Shown: positions 7,999 to 17,328, counted from the stretch's first letter. The stretch: DNA of 64,000 nt from Acidobacteriota bacterium (GCA_021792135.1 JAJYVF010000004.1:153601-217600), one strand, 5' to 3'. Made by a program: numbers and translations. The notes: a model not told the origin generated them from the letters alone.

Positions 7999-10287
7999 AT
8001 GCCCTCCGCGCGGAGACCTCGGGTTCTCCGTTGCAGTCCGGTTCTGGTTCCTGTCCTCGGCTTCCTTTTCATGGGCGCACCGAATCAGGTTTCCTCGCAG
8101 CGGGTTTCGACCGCATCGGGCGGCAAGGCTCTGTACCGGCAGGCGGGCGCTCCTGTCGAGCAGCGTATCGACGACCTGATGGGCCGGATGACCCTCGCCG
8201 AAAAAGTCCGGCAGCTTGATATGTATTCCGGGGCAAAGGACCTGATGAGCCGGCGCCTCGACCCAACCCACGCGGCTCCGGATGCGGTCTTTCTGCCGGA
8301 CAAGGCCCGGCGGGTTTTGGGCGATCTGGGCGTCGGGTCCGTCCACGACCTCTATCCCACTCCGGAGCAGGCGAATGCCATCCAAAAGTGGGTGACCGCC
8401 CACAACCGGCTGGGAATTCCCGCTCTCTTCATTGAGGAAGGGCTGCACGGCTACAACACGGGGACGGTGTTTCCGGCACCGATTGGCCTGGCCGCCACGT
8501 GGGATCCGGGCATCGCGCAACGGACCGGCGCAGCAATTGCGGCTGAAACACGTTCAACCGGTGTCGACATGATCCTCGCTCCGGTGCTGGACCTGGCGCG
8601 CGATCCGCGCTGGGGAAGGGTCGAAGAAGACTTTGGCGAGGATCCTTACCTGACGGGGCAGATGGGCCTCGCCTACGTGCGAGGGGCGCAGGGGGAGAGC
8701 CTGGCCAGCGATCACACGGTGGTGGCCGAGCCGAAGCACTTCGCCGGCCACGGTTCGCCGGAGGGCGGCACCAACACTTCGCCGGTCCATATGGGCGAGC
8801 GAGAACTGCGGACCATGATGCTGCCGCCCTTCGCCGAAGCCATTCGCGAGGGGCATGCCATGGCCGTGATGGCCGCCTACCATGAGATCGACGGGATTCC
8901 AATCACCGACGACCCGTTCCTGCTGAAGACGATTCTGCGGCGGGAGTGGGGCTTTCAGGGATTTGTGCTCTCCGATCTGGGCGCGATCGAGAGGCTCTAC
9001 TCGGCCCACCATGTGGCCGCCAGCCCCCAGGATGCCGCGTGTATGGCGATCCGCTCCGGCGTGGACATGCAGTTTTACGACTTCGATCATGCGGTCTTTC
9101 AAAACGCGCTCATCGACTGCGTCCAGAACCACACCCTGCCCCTCGCCGATCTGGACCGCGCGGTGCGGTCGGTGCTGCGGGTGAAATTCGAGCTGGGGCT
9201 CTTCGATCATCCCTTTGTCGATCCGACACTGCGGGCGAAGGTCTACCGCTCTCCCCGGCACCTCGCGCTCTCGCTCGAGTCAGCTCGCGAGTCCATGACG
9301 CTCGTGAAGAATGACGGGCAGCTGCTGCCGCTCTCGAAATCTACCAGACAGATTGCTGTGATCGGGCCGAATGCGGCCGTGGCGCGTTACGGCGACTATG
9401 AAGATGAGAAAAACGGAGAGCGCATCAGCATCCTCGAGGGCATCCGCGATCTCCTGCCCACATCGACAGTCATCTTCGATCCCGGCACGAATATTCCGGC
9501 GGCGGTCGAGACGGCGGCTCGGGCGGACGTCGTGATCCTGGCCCTGGGCGAGCACCAGGGTATCTCGGGCGAGGGGTTCGATCGCTCCTGTCTCGATCTG
9601 CCCGGCAATCAGGAGCTGCTGCTGGAGGCGGTAGTGGGCACGGGGAAACCTGTGGTGCTGGTCCTCGAAAACGGACGTCCGCTGACAATCGACTGGGCGG
9701 AGCAGCATGTTCCCGCGATTCTTGAAGCGTGGTATCCCGGCGAGTTTGGCGGCAAGGCCGTTGCCGAAACTCTGTTCGGCGATAACAACCCAGGTGGCAG
9801 GCTGACGATCACCTTCCCGCGCAGTGTGGGGCAGCTGCCGGATTTCTACAATGCCGATCCATCGAGGGTCTGGAAATATGTCGACAGCAGCGGCGAGCCT
9901 CTCTTCCCGTTCGGGTTCGGCCTGAGCTACACCACCTTCCGCTACGACAGGCTGGCCGTTCAGACGCCGGCGCCGGGCAGCCACGGCGATATTCGTGTCT
10001 CCGTTGATGTGACGAATACCGGCGACCGGGCAGGAGATGAGGTGGCACAGCTGTATGCGCGGGAGGATGTGAGCAGTGTGGAGGCGCCGGAGCGGGCTCT
10101 GAAGGGCTTTTCGCGCATCCCTCTGCAGCCGGGGGAGACGCGCACCGTGACCTTCCTGGTTCCGCAGAGGCAACTCGCCGTGTGGAATGCCGAGAAGAAG
10201 TGGGTGGTGGAAGCGGGCCGCTATACGGTCTGGGTGGGCGGCTCTTCCCGGGCCCGTCTGAGCGCCGAGTTCAATCTCGAGCCATGA
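7999..10287 (+). CDS. Secreted GH3 beta-glucosidase/beta-xylosidase
   Basis: From the ATG at 7999 this is 762 residues. A basic n-region and hydrophobic core (VLVPVLGFLF) form a signal peptide. The GH3 N-terminal barrel follows with PVLDLARDPRWGR, EPKHFAGHG and the nucleophile motif GFVLSDLGAI (Asp326). The second alpha/beta domain and a fibronectin III-like C-terminal domain (VDVTNTGDRAGDEVAQLY to the end) complete the usual three-domain form. It removes terminal glucose or xylose from oligosaccharides outside the cytoplasm. The frame is open further upstream, and a GTG at 7915 has a better Shine-Dalgarno (GCAGGAG) but would give an unusually long n-region. Exact substrate cannot be read from sequence. 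Confidence 0.88.
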   Translation: MPSARRPRVLRCSPVLVPVLGFLFMGAPNQVSSQRVSTASGGKALYRQAGAPVEQRIDDLMGRMTLAEKVRQLDMYSGAKDLMSRRLDPTHAAPDAVFLPDKARRVLGDLGVGSVHDLYPTPEQANAIQKWVTAHNRLGIPALFIEEGLHGYNTGTVFPAPIGLAATWDPGIAQRTGAAIAAETRSTGVDMILAPVLDLARDPRWGRVEEDFGEDPYLTGQMGLAYVRGAQGESLASDHTVVAEPKHFAGHGSPEGGTNTSPVHMGERELRTMMLPPFAEAIREGHAMAVMAAYHEIDGIPITDDPFLLKTILRREWGFQGFVLSDLGAIERLYSAHHVAASPQDAACMAIRSGVDMQFYDFDHAVFQNALIDCVQNHTLPLADLDRAVRSVLRVKFELGLFDHPFVDPTLRAKVYRSPRHLALSLESARESMTLVKNDGQLLPLSKSTRQIAVIGPNAAVARYGDYEDEKNGERISILEGIRDLLPTSTVIFDPGTNIPAAVETAARADVVILALGEHQGISGEGFDRSCLDLPGNQELLLEAVVGTGKPVVLVLENGRPLTIDWAEQHVPAILEAWYPGEFGGKAVAETLFGDNNPGGRLTITFPRSVGQLPDFYNADPSRVWKYVDSSGEPLFPFGFGLSYTTFRYDRLAVQTPAPGSHGDIRVSVDVTNTGDRAGDEVAQLYAREDVSSVEAPERALKGFSRIPLQPGETRTVTFLVPQRQLAVWNAEKKWVVEAGRYTVWVGGSSRARLSAEFNLEP

Positions 10288-10325
10288 CCGCGTCGGAACA
10301 GTCGTGGCGGGAACGACCAACAGCT

Positions 10326-10795
10326 TCAGCAACGATACTTCGGCCCGAAGGAGTTGGGGAATTCCATGGCCGAGGTGGCGATGAAGATCTCGTACTGCCG
10401 GACCAGCAGCCGCAGCACGCGCTGGCTGTCTTCCATCACCGGCAGGTCCTCGAAGAAGTCCTCGGAGCGCATATAGCCTTCGAGGCGGTCGTGGCGTCCC
10501 CGAACCCCGATTAGTGTCGGCAGGCTGGCTGATCAGCCCACAGCAGCCGTGAAGTTCGGACGGATCGACGCCGCCCTGGAGGATGTTGCTCGCGCCATCG
10601 AGCGTACCCGGGAGTATCTCTTCTTTCGGCAGTCTCCGGAAGGCTGTGGCGGTCGATGGACACGATGTCCCACAGCCACTTGCCTTCGAGATCGGCCTTG
10701 GTGATGGCCTCGCGGTGATCGCGGTTGTAGCGGGCGATGTGCTCGGCCAGGGTACCGGCCAGCACCTCATCCATGTCGATGGCGATGCGCTGCAT
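10326..10795 (-). pseudogene. 5'(3')-deoxyribonucleotidase-like (NT5C family, HAD) pseudogene, interrupted and truncated
   Basis: The N-terminal part (MQRIAIDMDEVLAGTLAEHI, DxD at residues 7 and 9) runs to KWLWDIVSIDRH near 10647. The same gene resumes at about 10496 as DRLEGYMRSEDFFEDLPV, continuing to FIATSAMEFPNSFGPKYRC and a stop at 10326. Joining the halves at the repeated GTGGCG restores a continuous family-like frame (VSIDRHDRLEGYM). About 155 bases sit between them. The protein also ends just where the family would continue with the last third, including the second half of the HAD core, so it should be inactive. The ATG lies 7 bases after the zinc-ribbon stop, suggesting a former two-gene operon. 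Confidence 0.72.
10497..10651 (+). other. 155-bp insert in the nucleotidase pseudogene, resembling a squalene-hopene cyclase N-terminus on the opposite strand
   Basis: The insert is bounded by the direct repeat GTGGCG (10491-10496 and 10646-10651). Read on the plus strand it gives an open frame with the segment IDAALEDVARAIERTREYLF followed by FRQSPEG. This resembles the first helix and first QW-type region of squalene-hopene cyclases, whose next residues are typically YW. Here the frame runs into nucleotidase DNA instead. No terminal inverted repeats are visible, so it does not look like a MITE. The cyclase assignment is by eye from one short segment. Confidence 0.45.
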
Positions 10796-10802
10796 GCCCC
10801 CT

Positions 10803-11576
10803 TCAGTCGATGCCGGCCTCGGGCACTCGCCTGCCGCGCTTCGGCTTTTCCGGTTCCGGCTCGGGCTGCGGCTCCAGCGCCGGATCGTAGTAGAGCAGCC
10901 GCCCGCAGGACTCGCAGGTCAGCACCTCGCCATCGCGGATCTGGTTCCACATCTGCGGCCGCACAAACATGTGGCATCCCAGGCAGCGGTGGCCCTGGGC
11001 GCGCGCAATCCCCGTTCCGCGCGTCGAGGAGACCCGGTCGTAGACCCGCAGCAAATCTTCAGGAACGGTGGCTCGCTCCTTCGCCCGCCGTCCGGTGAGC
11101 TCGTCCAGCTGACTCTGCTGCTCGGCGGAGGCCAGCCGCGCGTCTTCCTGCTCGATCTCCACCACCCTTGCGCTGTCGGCCAGCTTCGTCTGCGCTTCCT
11201 TTAGCTTCCGCGCCAGCTGCTCCGAGCGCTCCATGCTCTCCAGTTCGCGGTCCTCGATCCCGCGGATCTCCTCCTCGGCGAAGGATATCTCGTGCTGGAA
11301 GGCCCGGAATTGCTCGTTGGTCTTCACGCTGGACGACTGATCGCGGAACTTCGCGATCTTCTGCTGCTGGTCCTTGAGATCACTTTCCAGCCGCCTGCGC
11401 AGCGCCTCTTCGTCCTTCAGCGCTTTGGTGGCCTGCTCCACGGCCTTCTTCTCCGCCTCCAGCCGCGCCTCCAGCGAAGCCAGGCGTTTGGGCAGCGCCG
11501 CGATCTCTCCGCGCAGCTGCGCCGTCTCTCCGTCGATCTGCTGCAGGCGCATCAGCGCCTCAAGTTCTGCTCGCAT
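10803..11576 (-). CDS. Coiled-coil C4 zinc-ribbon protein (DUF164/CT398-like)
   Basis: This 257-residue protein has a long coiled coil (about residues 5-165, rich in Glu, Lys and Arg) followed by a C4 zinc ribbon: CLGC near 200 and CESC near 223, about 21 residues apart. A Pro/Glu/Lys tail follows. The layout matches the widespread CT398/DUF164 family, proposed to act as a scaffold or nucleic-acid-associated factor; its biochemical role is not settled. The ATG start is preceded by no strong Shine-Dalgarno. It is followed after a short gap by the ruined nucleotidase gene. Confidence 0.85.
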   Translation of the reverse strand: MRAELEALMRLQQIDGETAQLRGEIAALPKRLASLEARLEAEKKAVEQATKALKDEEALRRRLESDLKDQQQKIAKFRDQSSSVKTNEQFRAFQHEISFAEEEIRGIEDRELESMERSEQLARKLKEAQTKLADSARVVEIEQEDARLASAEQQSQLDELTGRRAKERATVPEDLLRVYDRVSSTRGTGIARAQGHRCLGCHMFVRPQMWNQIRDGEVLTCESCGRLLYYDPALEPQPEPEPEKPKRGRRVPEAGID

Positions 11577-11629
11577 AGCCTCGAATTCAGCAGGATATCA
11601 CCCGCTGCCGGGGGCGTTTCGACCGGACC

Positions 11630-12076
11630 TTATCGCGGCATGGTCGCAGCATGGCTCCGCTTTCGGGCAAACTCCAGCAGCGCCCGGTCGAAGGTGACCA
11701 GGGTCGCGCCTGTTCCTGCCGCGAAGGCCAGCAGCCAGCAGTCGCCTACCCATTTTGAGGCGGGCCTGGCTGCGAAGGGTTCTGTCGCCTCGCGAAAGGC
11801 CGAATCGATGTTGCGCGGCTCCGGGTAGAATTCCACCCGCGGATCATCCCTCCAGCCGTCATAGACCTTCCAGGCTTCACCCGGGGTAAGGGGCTGATTT
11901 CCGGTGACCGCAGGATTGGTCAGGAGCCGCAACAGACCAAGCTGCGTGAACCTGGAAAATACCAGCCGCAGGCCGGCCGATTGTGAATCCAACCATGCCC
12001 AGGCCGTTTCGCTATGCGAGTGATCGACGACCGACAGCGCAAGCCAAACATTCACATCAGGGAAAAATAAGGTCAT
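11630..12076 (-). CDS. vapC: VapC-type PIN-domain toxin
   Basis: This 148-residue PIN domain has the expected acidic residues: DVNVW with Asp7, TQLGLLRLL, WVGDCWLLAFA and LVTFDRALLE. VapC toxins are Mg-dependent RNases that cut tRNA or rRNA. The gene overlaps the antitoxin gene by 20 bases (12057-12076), the normal arrangement for vapBC, which couples translation. No truncation is seen. Confidence 0.88.
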   Translation of the reverse strand: MTLFFPDVNVWLALSVVDHSHSETAWAWLDSQSAGLRLVFSRFTQLGLLRLLTNPAVTGNQPLTPGEAWKVYDGWRDDPRVEFYPEPRNIDSAFREATEPFAARPASKWVGDCWLLAFAAGTGATLVTFDRALLEFARKRSHAATMPR

Positions 12077-12287
12077 GCGGGTTCTCGTCGACAGGGAAGC
12101 GAGGTCCCTTCCTGCCCCGCAGTTTCACCATCGGCCCGGTCACCCTTTTGCCCTTACGCCCCTCCGCGTAGGTCTCTTCCAGGGCATGCACAATCAGTGA
12201 ACGGATGGAGACGCCCGTACTGGCGGCGCGGTGCCGCAGACGCTCATGGAGCGGCTCCGGAATATCGACGGTGGTCCTGACGGCCAT
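12057..12287 (-). CDS. vapB: VapB-type ribbon-helix-helix antitoxin
   Basis: This 76-residue protein begins MAVRTTVDIPEPLHERLRHR, a ribbon-helix-helix strand followed by the helix-turn-helix stretch STGVSIRSLIVHALEE. The basic C-terminal tail ending ENPHDLIFP would wrap the toxin. RHH antitoxins bind palindromes and repress their own operon. The ATG has no Shine-Dalgarno; it sits directly against a perfect 16-bp palindrome containing a CATAAT -10-like hexamer, so the message may be leaderless. Confidence 0.87.
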   Translation of the reverse strand: MAVRTTVDIPEPLHERLRHRAASTGVSIRSLIVHALEETYAEGRKGKRVTGPMVKLRGRKGPRFPVDENPHDLIFP

Positions 12288-12302
12288 GACATAATTATGT
12301 CA
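12287..12302. promoter_or_regulatory. Perfect 16-bp palindrome at the vapBC start, likely operator
   Basis: TGACATAATTATGTCA is a perfect inverted repeat whose first base is part of the vapB start codon. On the minus strand it contains CATAAT, a good -10 hexamer about 7 bases before the ATG. Antitoxin bound here would cover the promoter and start site. The AT-rich sequence stands out from its GC-rich surroundings. Confidence 0.65.
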
Positions 12303-12436
12303 CGAACAGCGGACTTCATCCGGAATAACGCCGGCGAGGCCGGGCTCGACGTGCCGGCCCCACTTGCCTGGATTCCCTGGGCGGCGCGGAAACATCCTGC
12401 ATCCTGCTGCTACACTGCCTTCTCCAACGAACATCG

Positions 12437-14044
12437 ATGCCCCAGGAATCCGCTGAAATCTGGAAGCCGAAGCACAACCCCTGGGCTGTGGCGCTCACCG
12501 TGACCCTCGCCACCTTCATGGAGGTGCTGGACACCTCCATCGCCAACGTGGCCATCCCGCACATTGCCGGCGGTCTGGGCGCCTCCCAGGACGAAGCGAC
12601 CTGGGTCCTGACTTCCTACCTCGTTTCTAACGCCGTGATCCTCCCGGCCAGCGCTTACCTGGTCGCGTTCGTCGGGCGCAAGCGCTTCTACATGATCTGC
12701 GTGACGCTGTTCGGCCTCAGCTCGATGCTGTGCGGCCTCGCGCCCTCGCTGCCGCTGCTGATCTTCTTCCGCGTGCTGCAGGGAGCGGGCGGCGGCGGGC
12801 TGCAGCCCTGCGAACAGGCCATCCTTGCCGACACCTTTCCGCCCCGCCAGCGCGGCCAGGCCTTCGCCGTTTACGGCATGGCCGTCGTCCTCGCTCCCGC
12901 CATCGGCCCCACCCTGGGTGGCTGGATCACCGACAATTACGACTGGCGCTGGATCTTCTTCATCAATATTCCCGTCGCCATCCTCTCGCTTGCCCTGTCA
13001 TCGCGCATGGTCGAGGACCCGCCCCATATTCAGGAAGAGGTCGCCCGCAACCGCAGGATCGGCCTCAACCTCGACTATTTCGGGTTTGGTCTGCTGGCGC
13101 TGGGCTTCGGGTCGCTTGAACTTGTGCTCGACAAGGGTCAGGAGGACGACTGGTTCGGCTCCCATCTCATCAGCACCTTTTTCGTGCTGTGCGTCACGGC
13201 GCTGGTTGTCCTCATCGTCTGGGAAATCGCCCAGATTCGCCGCCGCCACAGGCCCATCCTCGACCTCACCATGTTCCGCAACCGCACCTTCGGCATTTCT
13301 TTCCTGCTGATGTTCGTGCTCGGTTTTGCTCTTTTCGGAACAACGGTGCTCATCCCGCTCTTCGTGCAGCAGATGATGGGCTACACCGCCGAACAGGCGG
13401 GGCTGGTTATCTCTCCCGGCGGCGTCGCGATTCTGTTCCTCATGCCCCTGGTCGGCTTCCTGGTCGCGCGGGTCGATCCCCGCTATCTCATCGCCTTCGG
13501 ATTCGCCATCCTCTCCGCGGCCCTGGCCGCCCTGCACACCATCGACACCCAGGCCAGCTACTCCTACGTCGCCTGGATGCGCATCTTCCAGTCCTCCGGC
13601 CTCGCCTTCCTCTTCGTGCCCATCAACACCCTCTCTTATACCGACGTGCCCCGCGAGAAGAACAACGACGTCTCCGGCCTGATGAACCTCGCCCGCAACA
13701 TCGGCGGCAGCTGCGGCACGTCGTTCTTCGTTACGCTGCTCGCCCGCCGCAGCCAGTTCCACCAGGAGCGTCTGGCCGTGTTTTTCAATGGCGCGAGCAC
13801 CGAAGTGCGCCAGCGGGTCAATGCGCTCGCGAACTACCTGCAGCACGCGGGCGGCCTCACCGCCTCGGCCGCTCAGGCCCGCGCCCTGGCCCGCGGCGAC
13901 CTCTATCGCCAACTCATCCGCCAAAGCACCCAGCTCGCTTATCTTGACGTGATCGCCATCCTGGCTGTGGGCACCGCGTGCATGATCCCCCTCATCTTTC
14001 TTATGAAGAAGCGCACAGGCGGAAGCCCCGCCGCGGTGCACTAA
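12437..14044 (+). CDS. DHA2-family (EmrB/QacA) MFS drug exporter
   Basis: This 535-residue protein shows the 14-helix DHA2 layout. Family features are FMEVLDTSIANVAIPHIAG in helix 1 (motif D1), GRKRFYMICV (motif A region), RVLQGAGGGGLQP (motif B) and APAIGPTLGGWITD (motif C of antiporters). A loop at about 400-480 separates the last helices. Such proteins export toxic compounds by proton antiport, usually with an EmrA-like adaptor and an outer-membrane channel. No emrA or tolC gene is next to it here. The upstream region lacks a clear Shine-Dalgarno. Confidence 0.87.
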   Translation: MPQESAEIWKPKHNPWAVALTVTLATFMEVLDTSIANVAIPHIAGGLGASQDEATWVLTSYLVSNAVILPASAYLVAFVGRKRFYMICVTLFGLSSMLCGLAPSLPLLIFFRVLQGAGGGGLQPCEQAILADTFPPRQRGQAFAVYGMAVVLAPAIGPTLGGWITDNYDWRWIFFINIPVAILSLALSSRMVEDPPHIQEEVARNRRIGLNLDYFGFGLLALGFGSLELVLDKGQEDDWFGSHLISTFFVLCVTALVVLIVWEIAQIRRRHRPILDLTMFRNRTFGISFLLMFVLGFALFGTTVLIPLFVQQMMGYTAEQAGLVISPGGVAILFLMPLVGFLVARVDPRYLIAFGFAILSAALAALHTIDTQASYSYVAWMRIFQSSGLAFLFVPINTLSYTDVPREKNNDVSGLMNLARNIGGSCGTSFFVTLLARRSQFHQERLAVFFNGASTEVRQRVNALANYLQHAGGLTASAAQARALARGDLYRQLIRQSTQLAYLDVIAILAVGTACMIPLIFLMKKRTGGSPAAVH

Positions 14045-14180
14045 CTCCTGGCGTTTCCGATTCACTGCGCCCCTCCGGGAAGCGCTTTTCCTGGGCGCGG
14101 CCTCGGGCGACGGGATAAAATGCTCTTTCAAATTCGCTGCCCGGTTCCGCGCCGCGTCCGGGCCGAATCGGAGCTCTCGC

Positions 14181-16457
14181 TTGAAATGCAAGACTTTTCC
14201 TGCCCTCTGCGTTTGCGTAGTTCTTCCTGGTTTCTGTGCTGCTTCCTTTTTGCAGTGTGCCCAGGCCCAGCGCAACCACCCCTGGACGGTGCAGGAAATC
14301 TTTGGCCACGAGGGCGAACTCACCGGCAATCCTCCGCAGAACATCAACTGGTCGCCGGACGGTCAGCGGGTCGTCTGGCTCGACGACAGCGGCAACCTCA
14401 TGCAGCTGGACCCCACCGATCCGCATCCCCGAAAATTGATCCCTTACGTCAGGATTTCCCGCCTGCTCGACGCCAGTATCAGCGAACGTGACCGCGACCA
14501 CCGCAGCCGCTACGATGAGCCCTATTACATCTGGTCGCCCGACTCCCGGCATCTGCTCTTCGACACCAACGGAGAGCTCTGGCTCTACGACCTCGACAAC
14601 CTCAACCGTGTCCAGATCGGCGACACCGGCATGCAGTCCGGCGACGATCCCAAATTCTCCCCCGACGGCCAGGCCCTCTCCTGGCTGCACGACCATAACC
14701 TCTACGTGCAGAGACCGGAGCCTGCGGCCACACCCGTGGCCCTTACCGCCGACCACGACCCCGCTCTGCTCGACGGTGAAGTGGACTGGGTCTACCTCGA
14801 GGAACTCGACGTCCGCAGTAACTACTTCTGGTCACCGGATTCAAAGCAGATCGCCTACCTCCAGATGGACGAAACCCACGTTCCGCAATATCCGCTGGTG
14901 GACTGGATCCCGGTGCACCCCACCGTCGACCTGCAGCGCTATCCGCAGCCCGGCGATCCCAACCCTGCGGTGCGCGTCGGGATCGTCAGCACCGCCGGAG
15001 GCCCCACACGCTGGCTCAAAGTCCCTCTTTCTGCGGGCAATGACTACATTCCGCGCTTTGGGTGGGTGAATTCTCAGGTGGTCTGGGTTGAAACCCTGTC
15101 ACGCAACCAGCAGCATCTCAATCTCTGGTTTGCCGACGCCCGTACCGGCCAGATTCGCCTTGTCCTCGAGCAGTCCGAGCCGAAGTACTTCAACACCACT
15201 TATGACCTGAAGTTTGTCGGCGATCATCAGTTCCTCATCCTGAGCTGGCGCGATGGCCACACGCACATCTACCGTTACGCCTTCGACGCCGCCAACCCCC
15301 TGGGTTCCGAGGCTACTTTCGTCAACAAGGTGGAAAGCGGCGAGTACGAAGTGATGGCCATCAAGGGTTTCGACGAAAGCACCCAGACCCTGTGGTATCT
15401 ATCCGATCAGAACAACCCCCGCGAGCAGCAGATCTGGGCGGTGCAGCTCGACGGCAGCGGGCGGCACCAGGTCTCACGTACCCCCGGCGTTCACAAGCCT
15501 GAATTCTCCGCGCACGGCGGCTCCTATGTCGACACGTCGTCGTCGTTGCTGTCCCCGCCCACCGTCTCCGTCTGCACACCCGCCGGCCAATGCACCCCGT
15601 TCTGGCGCTCCACCCCCCTTCAGGGACACAGACTTCTCGCTCCCCATCTGCTGGAGCTTACTGCCGCCGACCGGGCCACGAAGCTGTACGGCACGCTGCT
15701 CCTGCCGCCGGGAAAGCCGCCCGCCCGCAGCGTTCCCCTCATCGTCAATCCCTACGGGGGGCCGGGCGTCGGCGCCAGCCGCAACGAATGGGGCGGCAAG
15801 CGCTTCCTCTTCGACCAGCTCCTCGCCGAGCACGGCTTTGCTGTCCTCCACGTCGATAACCGCGGCATGGCCGGCCGCGGCCGCGACTTTGAGCAGGTCT
15901 GCTGGCACAACTTCGGCCCCCCGCAGTTCGCCGACCAGATGGCCTCCATCGATCAGGTCCTTCGCGACTACGCTCAGATTGATCCTCACCGTCTCGGCTG
16001 GTGGGGATGGAGCTGGGGCGGCAGCTTTACCCTCTTCTCCCTCTCTCACAGCGACAGCTTCCTCGCCGGCGTCTCCGTCGCCCCGGTCACCGACTGGCGC
16101 AATTACGACTCCATCTACACCGAGCGATACATGGGGCTCCCCTCCGAGGACGATCAGAACTATCGCGACGACTCCGGCGTCACCCGCGCCGCCGATCTCC
16201 ACGGGCGCATCCTTATCCTTCATGGCACCGGCGACGACAACGTCCACATCGGCAATGACGTGCAATACATCCAGAAGCTGATCGAGGCGGGCATTCCTTA
16301 CGGTTACAACATTTATCCCCGCAAGACCCACTCCATCGCCGGAACCGATGACCGCACGGAACTCTTCAGCGCCATCCTCGATCACTTCGAGCACTATCTG
16401 ATGCATCCTTCCTCTCAGTCGCAGAGCCCCCGGGGGCATGGCCGTGCACCCCGCTGA
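14181..16457 (+). CDS. Dipeptidyl peptidase IV-like serine peptidase (S9B)
   Basis: This 758-residue exported enzyme starts at TTG, supported by GGAG about 8 bases upstream. A signal peptide ends near CAQAQ. A beta-propeller (about 40-500) is followed by an alpha/beta-hydrolase domain with the catalytic triad Ser611 (GWSWGG), Asp685 (HGTGDDNVH) and His717 (RKTHS). The segment EVDWVYLEELDVRSNYFWSP carries the Glu-Glu pair that binds the substrate amino terminus in DPP-IV enzymes. It would release dipeptides from peptides outside the cytoplasm. Its end overlaps the next gene by 20 bases. Confidence 0.9.
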   Translation: MKCKTFPALCVCVVLPGFCAASFLQCAQAQRNHPWTVQEIFGHEGELTGNPPQNINWSPDGQRVVWLDDSGNLMQLDPTDPHPRKLIPYVRISRLLDASISERDRDHRSRYDEPYYIWSPDSRHLLFDTNGELWLYDLDNLNRVQIGDTGMQSGDDPKFSPDGQALSWLHDHNLYVQRPEPAATPVALTADHDPALLDGEVDWVYLEELDVRSNYFWSPDSKQIAYLQMDETHVPQYPLVDWIPVHPTVDLQRYPQPGDPNPAVRVGIVSTAGGPTRWLKVPLSAGNDYIPRFGWVNSQVVWVETLSRNQQHLNLWFADARTGQIRLVLEQSEPKYFNTTYDLKFVGDHQFLILSWRDGHTHIYRYAFDAANPLGSEATFVNKVESGEYEVMAIKGFDESTQTLWYLSDQNNPREQQIWAVQLDGSGRHQVSRTPGVHKPEFSAHGGSYVDTSSSLLSPPTVSVCTPAGQCTPFWRSTPLQGHRLLAPHLLELTAADRATKLYGTLLLPPGKPPARSVPLIVNPYGGPGVGASRNEWGGKRFLFDQLLAEHGFAVLHVDNRGMAGRGRDFEQVCWHNFGPPQFADQMASIDQVLRDYAQIDPHRLGWWGWSWGGSFTLFSLSHSDSFLAGVSVAPVTDWRNYDSIYTERYMGLPSEDDQNYRDDSGVTRAADLHGRILILHGTGDDNVHIGNDVQYIQKLIEAGIPYGYNIYPRKTHSIAGTDDRTELFSAILDHFEHYLMHPSSQSQSPRGHGRAPR

Positions 16458-17328
16458 GCGCGCCGATTCGGCGGACCTCATCCGCGGCCGCGCTTTCCCT
16501 GGCGACTTTGAGCTGACCGTTCTCAGCGACGGCTGGTATCTGCTCGACGGGGGAGCCATGTTCGGCGTGGTGCCCAGGCCGCTCTGGTCGAAGCGGGTGC
16601 CTGCCGACGAGGAAAACCGCATCCTCCTCGGGCTGAACACCGTCGTCGTCCGCACCGGCCGGCATACCGTTGTCATCGAGACGGGAATCGGGAACAAGCT
16701 CAGCGACAAATTGCGCGCCATCTACGCTGCAAAGGAGCAGCTGCCCCGCGCCTTTGAGGCCGCCGGTATCCGCCCGGAGGAAGTGGATGTCGTCATCAAC
16801 TCCCATCTGCACTTCGACCACTGCGGCTGGAACACTACCCGCACTCCCGACGGGCGCCTCGCACCGACCTTCGCGAATGCCCGCTACTTCGCCCATCGCG
16901 GCGAAGTCGAGCACGGCCGTCTCCAGCTCGAACGCGACGCCATCAGCTACATCTCGGACAACTACGACCCCCTCGTCGAAAGCGGACAGATGACCCTCCT
17001 CGACACCCGTCCCGGCGAGATGCAGCCCATCGTCCCCGGCATCTCCGTCGAGTGCTTCCCCGGCCATACCGCGCAGCTGCTCGCCATCCACATCGACTCC
17101 GCGGGGCAGCACGCCACTTACATCTCCGACCTCATCCCTACCAGTGCCCATCTCGACCTCACCTGGGGCATGGGGTACGACCTCGATCCGCTCGCCGTGA
17201 TCGAGCAGCGCAAGCGCTTCTACGCCCGGGCCATTCCGGAACAGTGGCTGGTGCTCTTCACCCACGATCACCACACGCCCTTTGGTACTGTCGGGCTGAA
17301 TGAGAAGGGGAAGCCGGTGATGCGGTAA
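16438..17328 (+). CDS. Metallo-beta-lactamase-fold hydrolase (lactonase-like)
   Basis: This 296-residue cytoplasmic protein carries the MBL zinc motif HLHFDH (123-128) followed by CGW. Later ligands are visible in FPGHTAQ, YISDLIPT and FTHDHHTP. Sequence around GNKLSDK and the HFDHCGWNT pattern is shared with AHL-lactonase-like and related hydrolases, but many functions use this fold. The gene begins inside the end of the peptidase gene, so the two are probably co-transcribed. Substrate is not assigned. Confidence 0.82.
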   Translation: MAVHPAERADSADLIRGRAFPGDFELTVLSDGWYLLDGGAMFGVVPRPLWSKRVPADEENRILLGLNTVVVRTGRHTVVIETGIGNKLSDKLRAIYAAKEQLPRAFEAAGIRPEEVDVVINSHLHFDHCGWNTTRTPDGRLAPTFANARYFAHRGEVEHGRLQLERDAISYISDNYDPLVESGQMTLLDTRPGEMQPIVPGISVECFPGHTAQLLAIHIDSAGQHATYISDLIPTSAHLDLTWGMGYDLDPLAVIEQRKRFYARAIPEQWLVLFTHDHHTPFGTVGLNEKGKPVMR

